Of a stretch of DNA of 64,000 nt, positions 24,660-37,834 are shown piece by piece. The notes beneath the pieces were generated by a model that made no database searches, was not told the DNA's origin, and saw only the letters and a list, made by a program, of their open reading frames with translations. Location: the NCBI GenBank assembly GCA_016617855.1, contig JAECUM010006660.1, positions 24,768 through 88,767 on the forward strand. The letters run 5' to 3'. The DNA is from Megalonaias nervosa. Taxonomy: Eukaryota > Mollusca > Bivalvia > Unionida > Unionidae. Numbering within the stretch: the stretch's first letter is position 1; every line of letters starts with the position of its first letter. Made by a program: the position numbers and the translations under genes.

Positions 24660-25402
24660 CTCGTAACACTTTGACGGTAGCTGTCAGTGTGTCAGCCATA
24701 ATTATGCGCGTCATACAAGGCATTAAGCATACATTTTGTATTTTCCGAATCTTCCTGAATGATTAGCATGACTGAAACGTAATTGAGGTTTAGGTGAATG
24801 TTCATTGAGTCAGATTTGTTTCAAATAACTACAAATAACCTTTTCTTGTAATAAAATATTGTCTACTCAAGGGCGTTGGGTCAATTGAGTCAAGAATGTG
24901 AAACGAACATCAAAATACCCATTTTTATTTCTAAGCTGCTTGTCGAACTCGTAATTCAAGGGTCGTGGGTTCTATGTCCATACATGTCAGATCGGATAGG
25001 CTGTCTCTGTGGGTCCTTTGGAAAGTCACGTAGCTCACATTTCCTCCGCGTAATTTAGCTGAATAATCACCTCGGCTAATCGTAGCAAAACTTAATTAAC
25101 TTTATATCGGCGAAGTAATTTAGAGAAATAAATCATTGTGTTAACCAGAAGTAGTTCGATGCATTCGCAGCTTATTGACCAGTTCTTATTTCATAATACA
25201 CTATATAGTCCTAATGGCAGGGAACGGAATACATTCAACGTTTGACCCGTATGACTGGTCTGGAAGTTGCAAATCGTTGATAATGTATTGAAAGTGTTGT
25301 TAAATGTCACTACTACTGACAACAACACAGCCACGTTACTGTCATTATTCAACGGCTATGGGTTAATACCTAATTTATGAGCGAAATGAAGCGATCACAA
25401 TC

Positions 25403-25458
25403 ATACATACATACATACATACATACATACATACATACATACATACATACATACATAC
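25403..25458. repeat. (ATAC)n microsatellite, target of LTR copy 4
   Basis: CATA/ATAC repeat continuing after the element at 26,389-26,410, showing insertion into the microsatellite. Confidence 0.95.
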
Positions 25459-26388
25459 TGTTATGTATATGTAATTAAATTACTTTTGTGTTAGTTTTAA
25501 ATTCTTTTTTTATTTTATTTTTGTTTCATTACATTTTATTGTAATGATAATTTTCATTGGATTTAAGTCTCTTTTCGGAAAATTGGCTTGACCCGATTAG
25601 ATTATAAGATTTCTTCAGCACTATTTTTAGCTCACAGTTTTTGTAAACATCGAGTGAAAACGATTGGCTATTGCAAAGGTCTTTTACAATTTACGTGTTA
25701 GCTCTGTTGTAAACGTTTTTTTTTTTAAATTCTTTTCCAGCGTGAAAATTTGATTCTTAGATAGGACTATTCTAGCTACGTCATAATTGTCATTTTTTTT
25801 TTATTGCTCTGTTCAAGTTAGAAATCACGTAGCCTGTCACGTGAACTACCATGTGATCTAAAATCGAGGCTTAAAACAGCCAATTGGTATTAAATTTATT
25901 CAGTCGTATGTTAAACCTTGAGGGCTCAAGAGGTTTTTATTGTTGGAACCAGATTGTTTTTGAAGTTCATCTGTTTTTTGGAATTTAATAATTTATTCTC
26001 TAGAAGACTAAACAAGTGTACTTTTTTATAAAAAGTTCTGGGACAAAGAAATTCAGTAGAAATTTATTCTGGAATTATAAACGGAAACATTATAAACTGT
26101 GATTCAATCGAGGATCTATTGCCACCAGTACAAAGCCCTTATCTGACGTCATCACCTCCATATTGGAATTTCATCGAGATTCGAACCCGGATTCAATTAG
26201 AACTGTTTAGTGATAGGACTTATATTTTTCAATCTTAGGATTAAATTTTGGATTATATTCACAAACCGTAAGTCCTATTTCTATTTTTACATTGTTTTCT
26301 AGGGAAATACATTATTTTGTTCAAATTTACAAAGATTATTGGCTTCACTCTTTTCTTTTGTTACATTTGTGCGAGCCTACACGTAACA
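25459..26388 (+). mobile_element. Solo-LTR-like element, copy 4 (subfamily 1)
   Basis: TGTTATG to CGTAACA, with ATAC on both sides (25,455-25,458 and 26,389-26,392; ambiguous because it is in a microsatellite). CRE palindrome TGACGTCA at 26,144-26,151. Matches copy 1 throughout. Confidence 0.75.
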
Positions 26389-26448
26389 ATACATACATAC
26401 ATACACACATATGATATTTGTCCGTCGGTGTGGATCACTAGCACAGCT

Positions 26449-27400
26449 TCAGTTATCTGTTGATGAGAGGTGTACGGATATGATTAGTGAGGCCAATCCG
26501 GGCACGAAAGTCTCTCCCGCATATGGAGTACACAAGGGTTGGTATAAAAGTAGGCGAGTTGGCAGTTTCCTCTGTGCCTCCGCAATTTTCTGCAGTTCTG
26601 ATGAGCTGGAGCCAGATGTCATTTTCTTGCGCCAGGAGGGACGGTCGTGCTCAAGGATCTCCGATGATGCACCGTTGATATGTAGGTTTATCAAGGATAC
26701 CTTCAGTGTATGCTTGAAGCGCTTCTTTTTTCCTCCAACAGCGCTCTTTCCCTCGCAGAATTCACCATAGAGCAGCTGTTTTGGAATACGTTCCTCGGGC
26801 ATACGGAGGATGTTTTCTGTCCATCTAGCTTTGGGTCTCTACAGCAACGTGAACACAGACAGCATGAGGGCCCTAGTGGAGTTTTGTCTTGCTACCTTAT
26901 CCAAAATACTCTTTTGGAAACAGCTCATGTGGCATTGATTGAGTTTTTGGCAAGGTCTGCTATAAACAGTCCACTTCTCGCTGGCATACAGGAGGCTGGT
27001 GAGAACAGCACCACGGTTCACTTTCACCTTGGTAGTATGGCTGATTTCTCAACGGTCACATTCTCACGTTGTCTCCTAAAGGCTGAGCTGGCTTTGGAAA
27101 TTCTGCTGTTGACCTCATTGTCAATATTGACTGTTCTTGAGAGGTTGCTGCCCATACACGTGAAGCTGTCGATAGACTAGAGTTTTTGATCCTTCACTGT
27201 TATGATCGGTTCACAATATAGCTTCCCGGGGCAGGTTGGTACATAACTTCAGCCTTTTCGTGCTGATCGCGAGGCCGTAGTTGTCGCATGTCTCAGCAAG
27301 CCTTTCCATGCTGGTCTATATGTTTTCATCTGAGCTGGCATTCAGGGCACAGTCGTCAACAAATAATATTAATATGGACACCACTGAGCCATACGTTAGG
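26449..27400 (-). pseudogene. Non-LTR retrotransposon reverse transcriptase, C-terminal remnant
   Basis: Read on the minus strand from about 27,400, the fragments give an FVDDCALNA motif (the YADD-type RT active site), then CDNYGLAIST and SFTCMGSNLS (the FGL.IS and F.YLGS motifs), a KW..Y thumb region near 26,980, and a tail at 26,449-26,802 with RIPKQLLYGE, GGKKKRFKHTLK and DRPSW. This order is typical of the RT C-terminal region in invertebrate LINEs often annotated as endonuclease-reverse transcriptase. Several frameshifts and stops are present. Everything upstream of the active site (endonuclease, fingers) is absent: the sequence runs into a minisatellite at 27,352-27,775. Confidence 0.75.
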
Positions 27401-27775
27401 GCAACAAATTTTCCTTTAGACAAATAATATTAATATGGAGGCCGTTGAGCCATACCTTAGGGCAACAAATTGTCCGTTACACCAATGACATTAATATGGA
27501 GACCTTTGAGCCATACTTGAGGCAACGAACTGCCCTTCAGGCCAATAATATTAATAAGGAGACCACTGAACCATACTTTAGGGCAACGAATTGCCCTTCA
27601 GGCCAATAATATTAATATGGAGACCACTGAGCCATACTTTAGGGCAACGAATTGCCCTTTAGACGTATAATATTAATATTGAGACCTTTGAGCCATACTT
27701 TAGGGCAACGAATTGCCCTTTAGACGTATAATATTAATATTGAGACCTTTGAGCCATACTTTAGGGCAAAGATCC
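27352..27775. repeat. ~60-bp tandem repeat, about seven units, next to the RT active site
   Basis: Units contain GGGCAACGAATTGCCC (a near-palindrome), AATAATATTAATATGGAGAC and ACTGAGCCATAC. The first unit overlaps the FVDD-coding segment of the RT remnant. Confidence 0.85.
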
Positions 27776-27842
27776 ACACTTAAGACCAGTATTATATACC
27801 AGATATACATGGTGAGTTGAAAATTATGTTTCATAGTATCCG

Positions 27843-27990
27843 AAATTGATAAGACTTTGCGTCCGTTATAACTTGGTTTCAGTGACGGTCCGGATTAAGA
27901 CTTTGCGTCCGTTATAACTTGGTTTCAGTGGCAGTCAGGACTAAGACTTTGCGTCCGTTATAACCTGGTTTCAATGGCGGTCAGGATTTA
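27843..27990. repeat. ~47-bp tandem repeat, three units
   Basis: AAGACTTTGCGTCCGTTATA followed by ACTTGGTTTCAGTGRCGGTC, three times. Confidence 0.85.
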
Positions 27991-28334
27991 TTAATCAGTC
28001 AGTTTATAATTGATTATAAAGATTTCATTTAAAAAATATTATTAACTTGTTTAATAGAATTTTTTTTTAATGGCATAATTTCTAGAGATATGGTCCTAGG
28101 GTCTTGTGATCCCATTGAATAAAAAAGATATTTGGTATGACTTCAACAATTACTCAGGCATAGTTTGAGTTACGTCAACAATTACTAAATCATAAGGCAC
28201 TGCTGAGTTGCAAGCAAAAAGATTAAAAGTCTGGACTGATAAATATCTTATGTTTACAGAAGCAGAGGAAGAATTAGAAAAAATGAGTACTGCTGATACA
28301 ATTGTAATTTGAATCTTTTTTTAAATTTATAATT

Positions 28335-28400
28335 ATTGAAAGGAAAACAATTATTTTGTGCTTTTGTCGATTTTACTAAAGCATTTGATTCTTTCCTTTG
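28335..28400 (+). pseudogene. Short reverse transcriptase motif remnant
   Basis: One frame gives KQLFCAFVDFTKAFDS, the conserved RT palm motif FVDF.KAFDS of non-LTR elements. The flanks are too decayed to extend it. It is on the opposite strand to the RT remnant at 26.4-27.4 kb, so it comes from a different insertion. Confidence 0.55.
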
Positions 28401-30725
28401 CGTCAGATCAGATGATCTTAGTCTATTGATAGTGATTCAGCTTATTTTGTCTTTAAATAAATCTGAAATCAAATTGGCCCTCATAAGTTCATGATTTTTT
28501 ATTTGTATGAACACTGAACTACGTAGCCCGTTTTCAATAATGTTTCAATACTTAATTGATTAAAAGCTTTCATAATCTATTATCCTTCTTAAACTTATTT
28601 CTTCATTTATGCCTATAACTTTTGCAAACATTGATTTAAGGACAGTTACAGCCTAATCTGGTCGTCAATATCAATATTAGGTCATCTTTACGTGAACGAT
28701 TTTTTTTTCAGGTACAGGATAGTCTGGACGGCATGTGATGGCGCCGTTTTGAATCATTATTTAAAGTTATTTCATAAGAATGGCACTCTTGTGCATGCCA
28801 TCTCAAGATCTCAGCCTTGTTCCTAATTGACGTTATTGAAACGTATTAAATTTTTGTCGCCTTTTCCCATCATTTTCTTTTCTGGTCAATAGAATGTCTG
28901 TCAGGTAATCAATAAGAAACGGTACACTAATACGACCAAAGTATTATAATTAGGACAGAATATACGTTTAATAGGATAACCACAAACACATAAATTATCT
29001 AGGGTTCTGGTTATTATAACAAACATTTCATATTGATGGTAAACAGAATATTTCAAATAAGATTTGGGGGTTAAAAATTACATGCTGGTTAGATGTTATC
29101 TGGAAAAGCACTGTTGACTCAACTTTATAAGTTAGTTTGGCTCATAATATTTTTCTCAAAAACAGACAATTATGTTTTCCATCTACAAGAAGCATGATAC
29201 AAACTTTGCAAATATTGATTATGCTTTTTACAGTCTAGTGAGATACCTTGCAACAAGGTAACTCAATGGCTGTTATTTTGAAGAAAACAAATACTTGCTT
29301 TGTACACACGTCCGCTCGATACCTAAAAACGTCCCTACAAAGAGTATGTCTGTGTTAGAATTCTTCTGAAGCGAAATAAAGATTAAATACTTTAACTTAT
29401 TACAATACTTTATAACTCAAGTTTCCTATTTTAAAGTATAAACTAAAAATTATAGAAACCATATAGATCCTAGAAGTCAGTCACATCCTATGATTGCTTT
29501 TTTCCGGTTATGATAATTGAACCTTTTATGAAACAAAAAATATGGAATGGATTAATGAAAAAAGCATACCAAAGTTTGTAACATTGAAAGTATTTTAGCT
29601 TGTATTTATTATTATAATTCATTCTATAATTATAAAAAAGAAACATAGTTAAATTCTTCATATAGCTGATAGATTATCTCCCTCTATGCCATCCAATGAA
29701 CATTTTTAAAAGTTTTAAAATATTAAAATTCCGTAGAAAATAAAAACGAGAGTTTTTAATGTCACATTACAATTGTATTACCAAGCTTAATCAACATTTT
29801 TCTAACAATACTACATCTTGTGTTACTTGCCAAATTCTGTTCAGAAATAATTTAAATGCATTTCATCTTCTCGTTTTGAATTGAATAGAATTTTCTTACA
29901 AACTCTACATAATCAAAGATATTCCACATGAAAGGCTAAGTGCCAGCAAAAGATTAATAGGACTAATTCTTGAAAAATGCAGATCCTGCATTACGTAACT
30001 AAGATATGACTTCACCAGCACTGGATTACACAACACTTCCTTTTCTTTCTTTTTTTGTTTTTATCGTGGGGGAGAGGGGAATAGAACTCTTAACGTTGGG
30101 ATCTCCTAAAAACGCTTGCTTAAAATATTTCTTTTATTGAATATGTGCGTTTAAGTATTACGAAGATGCAAGTACAAAGACTAACTCGGTCGAAACAATT
30201 CCTTGACGTCGTCATCCATGTTTTCAAAATACTTTTTTCTAAAAAGGGTTTAACTCACTTCGAACTATTATTTATCTCACACAACGGGTTGTTTGTTTGG
30301 TTTATTTTTCGTGCTTTGGTTTCTAAACTAACAATTCGTCAGTTTTATTAGCGATCATCTAGTAGGAAATGAAATATTTCATTTCATTGAATCATACAAG
30401 AATGAAGCGAAGATGCTGCAAACATGGCGTGTCCAGTAATTGATAGCAAAGTCACAAGCAAAATAACATCATCCATATTGAACATGTGATCAGATCACTT
30501 GGTAAATTAAAGTAATAGTGCACACTGGAACATTGCAAGAATGTCCGTATTCATTTTCCTTCAAAGGTAAAGCATGCCACTTTTATCTCTGCAAGAACGT
30601 CCGTTTTAATTTTCTGTCAAAGGAAAGGCATGCCACTTTATTTATCGACTGACATTAACATACAGACTTCGTTTAGAAATATTTTCAGTTTGATGATGAA
30701 GCATGTCTGACGATATAAAATTATT
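28401..30725. other. No gene seen
   Basis: Very AT-rich. It may hold further eroded pieces of the LINE whose motif lies at 28,335, but I cannot show any. Confidence 0.35.
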
Positions 30726-30729
30726 TATT

Positions 30730-30846
30730 TGCTATCAGTAATATCCATTTCGAATCAGTAGTATCCGTAGTATCCATTTCGAATCAGTAGTATCCGTAGT
30801 ATCCATTTCGAATCAGTAGTATCCGTAGTATCCATTTCGAATCAGT
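30730..30846. repeat. 29-bp tandem repeat, four units
   Basis: ATCCATTTCGAATCAGTAGT plus ATCCGTAGT repeated. Confidence 0.9.
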
Positions 30847-30869
30847 TCACCAATTCCCACATAAACTGC

Positions 30870-31022
30870 GATTAGTATCATTGAAATACCTTGTTATTCC
30901 AAATCTTTTAATATCATTGAAACACCTTGTTATTCCAAATCTTTTAGTATCATTGAAACACCTTGTTATTCCAAATCTTTTAGTATCATTGAAACACCTT
31001 GTTATTCCAAATCTTTCAATCT
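30870..31022. repeat. 36-bp tandem repeat, four units
   Basis: TAGTATCATTGAAACACCTT plus GTTATTCCAAATCTTT repeated. The period is a multiple of three, so the 70-codon plus ORF across it is a repeat effect. Confidence 0.9.
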
Positions 31023-32381
31023 GGCAGTCCTGCAGTCATTGGTCGTACAGAGGGTCCATGCCATTTTCTCCTGGCGAGTCAGTTAGGAAATAAATACCAA
31101 CTCCTACCTTTGATTTCTAAAATATATGACATTTTAATTCCCTTACACGGCTATCAGCCCAAAAGTGTCGTGCGTATAATTCGAAATACGTACAGTTACC
31201 AAGGTTGATGTATACGTACTCTCCTCTAACCTTTAGACGTTATAATCATGACACAGGCAATTTAAATATAATACGGTCAGAGCGAAACTTAGCATAATTG
31301 AATGTATCCAGCCTAAATAAAACCAAAATTCCAATTATATACTGGAAAATCAATAGAAAGATCTACCATATATACTCAATTACAAGCAGAGTCGAACTTG
31401 AAACTGCGTAGAACTAGATTAGCAGTCGTACAATGCAATGGCAGATCTTGGTCTATACGACTTGTTTTAGGAGTAATCAGTAGATCAAACAACATAGACC
31501 CTGATCTGCCGTCCCTTTGGTCACGCTCTACAGTTTCATATTTTGCATAGGGTTAGATTTTTAAAGAAAGAGAATTACGCAGGTTTCCCTCACTGGTTAA
31601 AAATGACTATACAAATCTTATGCCTTGTTAAAATAACTTTAAATTCCCTTCATTTTGGTGTATTGATGGTTACAATTTGGGTTAAAGAGTGAAGGCCAAC
31701 AACCTACGTCACTGGAAGTGATGCATTGTGGGAATTTCAGCCGCCATATTTGACTAAACTGTCGATTCCAGGTAAGTTTATTTAATGTATTCGTTTTTGA
31801 AGAGTTTTCAAAAAAAAAAAAAACACATAGTGTACCAAAGTTAGCAGGTTCTCAGAGTATTATCGCTGTTAAGTATTTGTGCCAAGTTCTGCTGATAACT
31901 TTAAACACCTCAACCGAAACAAAGATAACTGATTAGCCGATAACCTCTTATCTTACGTGCACACCATAATTTACCTGAAAAGGTTTGATTAATACAGAAT
32001 TTTAAAGAAATAATACCTTCAACTGAAACGAAAACCCATTGTTGCGTCTTAAAATTCCCGAAACGCGTCACTTCCGATGACGTAGGCTGTAGTGGTGGGT
32101 GGGTGAGAGTATACAATTTGACCTTACTTCAGATGTGCACTATCAAATACAGCTAGCGCGTGGTCAATTTTGCCTCTTGGAATTGTAAATATTTGAGCCG
32201 ATAACTTTCTTATTTGAAGCTGGTATTGCCTACTCTGGCAAACTTAGTTTTCCCTATTTTAACAGCTGATAAAGTGTACTTTAGACTAATTTAGGCTTAT
32301 TTTTCTAGTACATGAGAGCTGCCACTTTGGTATGTTGTGTGCTTAGATCATGTACAATTCCCTCAGGTACAATATGTAAAG
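31023..32381. other. No gene seen; inverted promoter-like motifs at 31.7 and 32.1 kb
   Basis: Outside the paired motifs at 31,702-31,747 and 32,053-32,098 I see no ORF or repeat of note. Confidence 0.4.
31702..32098. promoter_or_regulatory. Inverted pair of CRE/ETS-like boxes, with a donor-like site
   Basis: CCTACGTCACTGGAAGTGAT near 31,704 and, on the minus strand near 32,096, CCTACGTCATCGGAAGTGAC form about 46 bp of inverted similarity ending in GGGAATTT. Each has a CRE-like ACGTCA and an ETS-like GGAAGT. Near the left copy follow GCCGCCATATTTG (YY1-like) and a perfect 5' splice consensus CAGGTAAGT at about 31,770. It could be a diverged bidirectional promoter, or the inverted ends of an element. 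Confidence 0.3.
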
Positions 32382-32676
32382 ATCGTTCTTGTGGCCTAAG
32401 TGGTTAGGCGTCCGCCTCGGATGCAGGAGGTTGCGGGTTCGAACTCAGGCCGAGTCATACCAAAGACTTATAAAAATGGTACTAGCTTGGCGCTCAGCAT
32501 TGAGAGGTTAGTGTTAGGACTGGTCGGCCTGGTGTCAGGATAACGTGACTGGGTGGAACATGATGTTACATGTCTGCGGCATGATGCCCCAGTGCTAGAC
32601 ATCACTATAAACTGTCGTACTGCAGACATCGTAGCGATAAGACTGGAAAATTATTAAAGCTACGTTAAAGTCCAAA

Positions 32677-32724
<48 letters not shown>

Positions 32725-32725
32725 A
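32382..32725 (+). mobile_element. tRNA-derived SINE, copy 3 (full length)
   Basis: Plus-strand copy: TGTGGCCTAAGTGGTTAGGC (A-box region), GCGGGTTCGAACTC (B-box), the body TTAGGACTGGTCGGCCTGGT and GTGTCAGGATAACGTGACTG, ending in a long (AC)n tail at 32,679-32,725. Confidence 0.85.
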
Positions 32726-32931
32726 CTATATAAAGAAACTTCAGCTACAGTTCACGAAAAGATATGTTCATATTCTCTCCATTGTGCATTTTGCAAATGC
32801 AAACAACTTTACCTTACACCTGCAACCCTCTCAGAAGTGTGTAATACATGTAGAGTGCCACATTATGCGACGGCAAAAAAGGGCTATGCCGTTTGAAATC
32901 GACTTATACGCGAGTATATAAGGTACCCAAC

Positions 32932-32980
32932 ATACATACATACATACATACATGCATGCCTACATACATACATACATACA

Positions 32981-33011
<31 letters not shown>
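32932..33011. repeat. (CATA)n microsatellite
   Basis: CATACATA tract with a few CATG/CCTA changes. Confidence 0.95.
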
Positions 33012-33013
<2 letters not shown>

Positions 33014-33667
33014 TCTTTCATGACAAGTCGTTTTTGATCAGCGAGTCTTATCCGACTCTCGTTGTGTTGTATACTTTATATCCCAGGATGACTTTTAAGT
33101 TGAAACCAGCGTTTGTGGCAAGTGGGATAGGAAACTGGAATCCTCCATAACTTTACTAATTATTCCTTCGACTGCTTTTCATAGATTTATGTTACCATTC
33201 TATGCATTTTTCTGTCTCTCTAAGTTAAATCAGTTTTGCGTATGATAAAGACCCCCGACTTCCCATTTTAACTAGTCTATTTCCTCCAATGACGATGGTA
33301 AGGCATGAATATGAACCTACTGTATTTGCTTGAATCTCGTAAACTGCACGAGGATGACTTGAAATTGATATAGTTTTATCTTTTAATATAAAATGAGGTA
33401 CAGGGCCAAAATTCACAACACTAATAAAAATTAATTTTCTGACGCCATGATTTGTGTGTAGACGAGTTCTGCTGATTCTTTATAGTACAGTTTTGAGCTG
33501 GAAGTTAACACAAGAATTATCACAGCTGCATTTTCAAAAGGAAGACGTTATAGGATCAAGTTTCTGTCGCGCACTTTTTTTTCCCTCTGTAAACAGAAGG
33601 CGCTGACTTGTAAAGTGCACTAGACGGCTTTGTCGTATCGCAGTTTTAAAATCTGGTAATGGTCGCT

Positions 33668-33668
33668 T

Positions 33669-33702
<34 letters not shown>

Positions 33703-34110
33703 GAACTTATTAGAGCGCTTAATCTTTAGAATAGCTCTAAGCGCTCTGCAACGTCACATTAATACATAAGGGCATAAGAACAGTTTGCATACACATGAAA
33801 ATGTCTCAAAACAAATGAATTATTACGCAATAAAACAATATGAAACAAATAAATGGGTTTACAAAAATAACCTAACACCCACCCACCCACCCCACCCCAA
33901 ATGACTTACAATACAGTTTCAATCTAATAATAATGGCATATGGATGAATGCCAAATTCCTTTTTGCTGGTGGAGAAGATGTCTTGAGAGCACACTTGAAT
34001 GTGAACATGGTCTCTTTGTGACTGGGATCCAGACGCAGTTCATTCCAAGTTCCTTGGCCCTGGTATGCAAACTGATTTTGTCCCTAGGACTAAGTAGTCC
34101 GTAATAATAA
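33668..34110. repeat. (AAT)n-linked dispersed-repeat-like segment
   Basis: An AATAAT tract (33,668-33,700) precedes TTAGAGCGCTTAATCTTTAG and CTAAGCGCTCTGCAA, a combination I associate with a dispersed repeat of marine invertebrates. A 66-codon minus ORF (33,924-34,124) sits at its right end. The class is not resolved. Confidence 0.3.
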
Positions 34111-34427
34111 AGAAAAGCACCCAATATTGGACTTAGAAACTTTTTGATACCACTGTCCTTCTAAACTCCATTCCGAGAAAATTTGCCGTAGTGTTTATAT
34201 GTGATGACACTTAATACACAAAGCTGCATCCGGCTTTAATGTGAGTATGTGGAAAGAACGCGTTTGATGTGACATGGGGATACGTCGAGGCCGTTAGGCC
34301 AAACCGTATTCATAAATCATATCAAACGATTCGAACCCCTGTGAGCGGCACCCATCGCCTTGCCTGTACGCACCGGTTCATATACCATCTCCAGCATGCA
34401 CACATATGTATGATAATGCTGTGTGAG

Positions 34428-34428
34428 C

Positions 34429-34459
<31 letters not shown>

Positions 34460-34474
34460 CGTGCGTGTGTGTGA
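34428..34474. repeat. (GT)n microsatellite
   Basis: GTGTGT with a short GTGC interruption. Confidence 0.95.
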
Positions 34475-34751
34475 TCGTCACGCACACTATTTGCTGCTAA
34501 AAGTCTAGACTACGTCCTTACTACTTTACAATGTTCTAAATAATAGACTGCAAACAATTAACAAGATTAACAACTAGTTGGTCAGACAGATCGAGCACTA
34601 CATTGGAATTAAATAGAAATTCAAAGTACCATACGAAGTTTGGAATAAAAGATGGAGTCTAGCACGTCGAGAGTTTGGGTTTGTATGTGTAAATATCAGC
34701 CAGATTAGGGTTGTATGAATTGTGTTGGGTTTAATAAAACATTTATAGAAT

Positions 34752-35119
34752 TTGGAAGCAAAAGCTTTAAAGGTGATGTTGATCTGCACTAATGTTTCCA
34801 AACATGATGAAATAGCAATATCTGCCATTAGTAATTGTAAAGGCATTGATGAAACGATGAGCAAAGTAATACTTGACATTGATATCAACCATGAGGAGTT
34901 TATTTTAATCATGAACGAGTACGACAGATGCAAAGAGATATATACAGCAATTGGAAAAATAAAAACAAAAAGCCGCACGTCAAAGCCTTTCTGAAGATGA
35001 ACATGGAGCAATTGAAAACAACTATTTTGGAAGCACGAAAGAAATTGAAGATAAAGGAAAATTTCGAGAACCTTGGAGCGAACAGAATGTCTATAACTGT
35101 TGGAGGCGAACTGAACTGA
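34752..35119 (+). pseudogene. Unrecognised coding remnant, two overlapping frames
   Basis: An 80-codon frame (34,752-34,994) and a 63-codon frame (34,928-35,119) overlap. Both are rich in Lys, Glu and Ile with a helical look, as if one coding region were split by a frameshift near 34,930-34,990. It may come from a retroelement or an old gene. I do not recognise the family. Confidence 0.25.
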
Positions 35120-37834
35120 ACAAAACTTTACTTGAGGAATCTGTTCCTTCTGTACAACCCTTGACGGTTTAAATTCTTGTAATACAAAATTGTTTGCATA
35201 AGCGAATCTTTTGTTTCCTAGATAAATTGGAGAACTATACTGTAATCGACAATATTCCTGAGAAAGAAGTCAGGCGACAATAGAATGTTAAACTGTCAAT
35301 ATCGTTGAAAACATTATATTTTATTAATTTGTACAACAGTATTTCCGATCAAGTCAGAAACAACAAACATGAAATAATACTCGCTTAAAATGCTAATCGT
35401 TTAACAACTTTGATACGTACATTTATAAAGTCAAAGAGATTATGATTGCAGAGTGTGGAAATGAAGAAAGTACATAACCGGCTACAGGGCTAAATTGTTA
35501 AGGGAGCGTTACAAGATGAAACCAGATAGGGATCGGATTCAGGGAAGACACTGGAAGCCATTTCGAGAACGAGGTGTTGAAAATTTAACTGAACGATAAA
35601 TGAATCAGACACCAGACTCGTGCGTACACAGTCCATTGACGGATTTAACACAATGATGTGCAATGAGTTCAATAATGGATATAAGAAAAAAATATTGTAA
35701 AAATGGAACTAATCAGAACAAGAAAACTTCAACGAGTAACCAAACGATAATCAAAGTATGAACAAGTAACGAATATGATTGTTAAAATGGATCTATCACC
35801 AATGATGATCAATGTATGATGATTCTATCACGAGGATTGTTCAATATATAGAATTTGCACAACAATATGAACTATATATCCTCCATCAACAAGTAAGATG
35901 TATATAGTATTGATTTACCCTCATGTAGCCATATTCAATTGTTTGATTTCGCTTAGACAGGGCTATTTCATAATATTCATTCAGAAATGGAACATGCGTA
36001 CCTCGTGGCGTCCCACTGACGATCATGATTTATTTCCCGATTCCACATCTCCCACGAATGGTCCGCTCCTCGAAGTCTGCCAAAGGATCCTTCAAGAGTC
36101 TCATTGTTACCTGTAGACCCGTTGGTCCCAAAGCTTTGGTTCCTCACTGTGTGTAAACAAATACCGTCCTTTGAGTTAACTTCACCGTCGACCGCAGCAT
36201 CGAGGTTACGCGAAACTCCACAGAGTTCAACGTCTTTCCATGATGATAGGCTGAAGATATAACGACTGAACCGTGTAGTACAGGAAACACAGTTAAGTAA
36301 GTACGATAAGAGATATTCAACATGCGAGCCCGTGAATTGGCTTCGTTATGCAATAAATTGTTTCATTGGAAGTACTTTAGAGATATGAGACATTTGAATG
36401 ATGATATCCAGAAAAATGATTAAGAGAGCTAATACACATAGTGAAAACATCACTGCCTTTGATAATCAGGTAATTGCTAACATATATAGTCTGTCTGAGT
36501 TGCAGAATAAAACAGATTTAAAACCAAAATGATAAAGGAGATTTTAAACAAAATTGATGTTAATGAAGGCATGATAAAAACTCTTAAAAACATACGATTG
36601 ATCTATTAGTTTTAATTTAAAAAACTCAAAATGATAAAAAGATGTATTGAATTTTGCAATAAGTTTGATGTTGAGGCTAAGTATTTTTTAAAAAAAAAAA
36701 ACACTTTTTAAAGAAATAAGTCTCTGGTCTCGAAACAAACTCCTGAGGTGAATGTCGTGTATCTTTGTGTCACTATTTATGATATGTGATACACTTTGGA
36801 TTTATTATTTTGTGTTAGCTTCCCGAATTTTTTTTATATTCTAGCTGGTGTGGTACTTTTAATATTCGCAAAAAACTCAAGTCTGACTTTTCACAAATTT
36901 TGAGAGTAATTTGTTAATTGAGAGAACTCCAGTTTGAATTTCTAGAATGATTGTACTATTTTAAGTTAACAATGCTCCGGTTCTTTCAATGTATTAGGAG
37001 CTCAAAGAAGTTCACTAAGTGCTGGATATTATTTAAATCGATCTAGGGATTATTTTATCAAAATAAATTTAATTTATTCTTGCATGTACTTTCTTGTACG
37101 GTATCACTGTTTTTGGAGTTGACATTCGGTTGTACAGGTCTGGTATTATCGAGGATTAGATATCGAACGACCATAATAGTTTCTACCTCGTCAACGAATA
37201 TCATGTGAAAGAACTATAATGTACTTCATCTCCAGAATCTTTGCACTTCTCGTGACAGTTTGTTACAACTTAGCTGCTGGATAAGTGGAGGTTAGTATTT
37301 TAGTTATAAATACGTTGCACGTAACGCTATTTGTATTTAATTTTCATGACTTTATAAAATATTCTATAAATCAAAGGCATTCTTTATGTAAGGATTTCTT
37401 CTCACCATAGCTATCATGATATAATGTATCGAAGAGATCTATATGATACATGATACAATGCATCGAAGAAATGTATGTATATGATTACAATGAATCGAAG
37501 ACATGCATATGATACAATAAAATCACCAGACAAGAAAAGCAAACAACAGATTTCAGCCAAACATACGTGTAAACATAAACAGTTATGTATTGACATGTAC
37601 AAATTGTAAACCTACATGAATTCTACTTTGAACGGAAAGAGCATACCACACAGTAACATTCGTTCTTCTTCCACAATAGTTCAAATTTCAAACAGAATTG
37701 TTTACTTCTTCTTTAGGAAAAAGACAAACACGTCAACATATACATAAAAAACATAGATACACAATATTTAACATACATTCAATATAGTGTATATGTGTGT
37801 AGAGGATTCGGTTTCTATAAAGTAGAACATAAAC

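Noticed and set aside
26411..27180. Plus-strand ORFs of 119 and 156 codons
   Set aside because: Antisense of the reverse transcriptase remnant, whose minus frames show family motifs.
32382..32460. Possible tRNA gene with A and B boxes
   Set aside because: It is the head of a SINE found in several copies; no cloverleaf acceptor stem could be formed.
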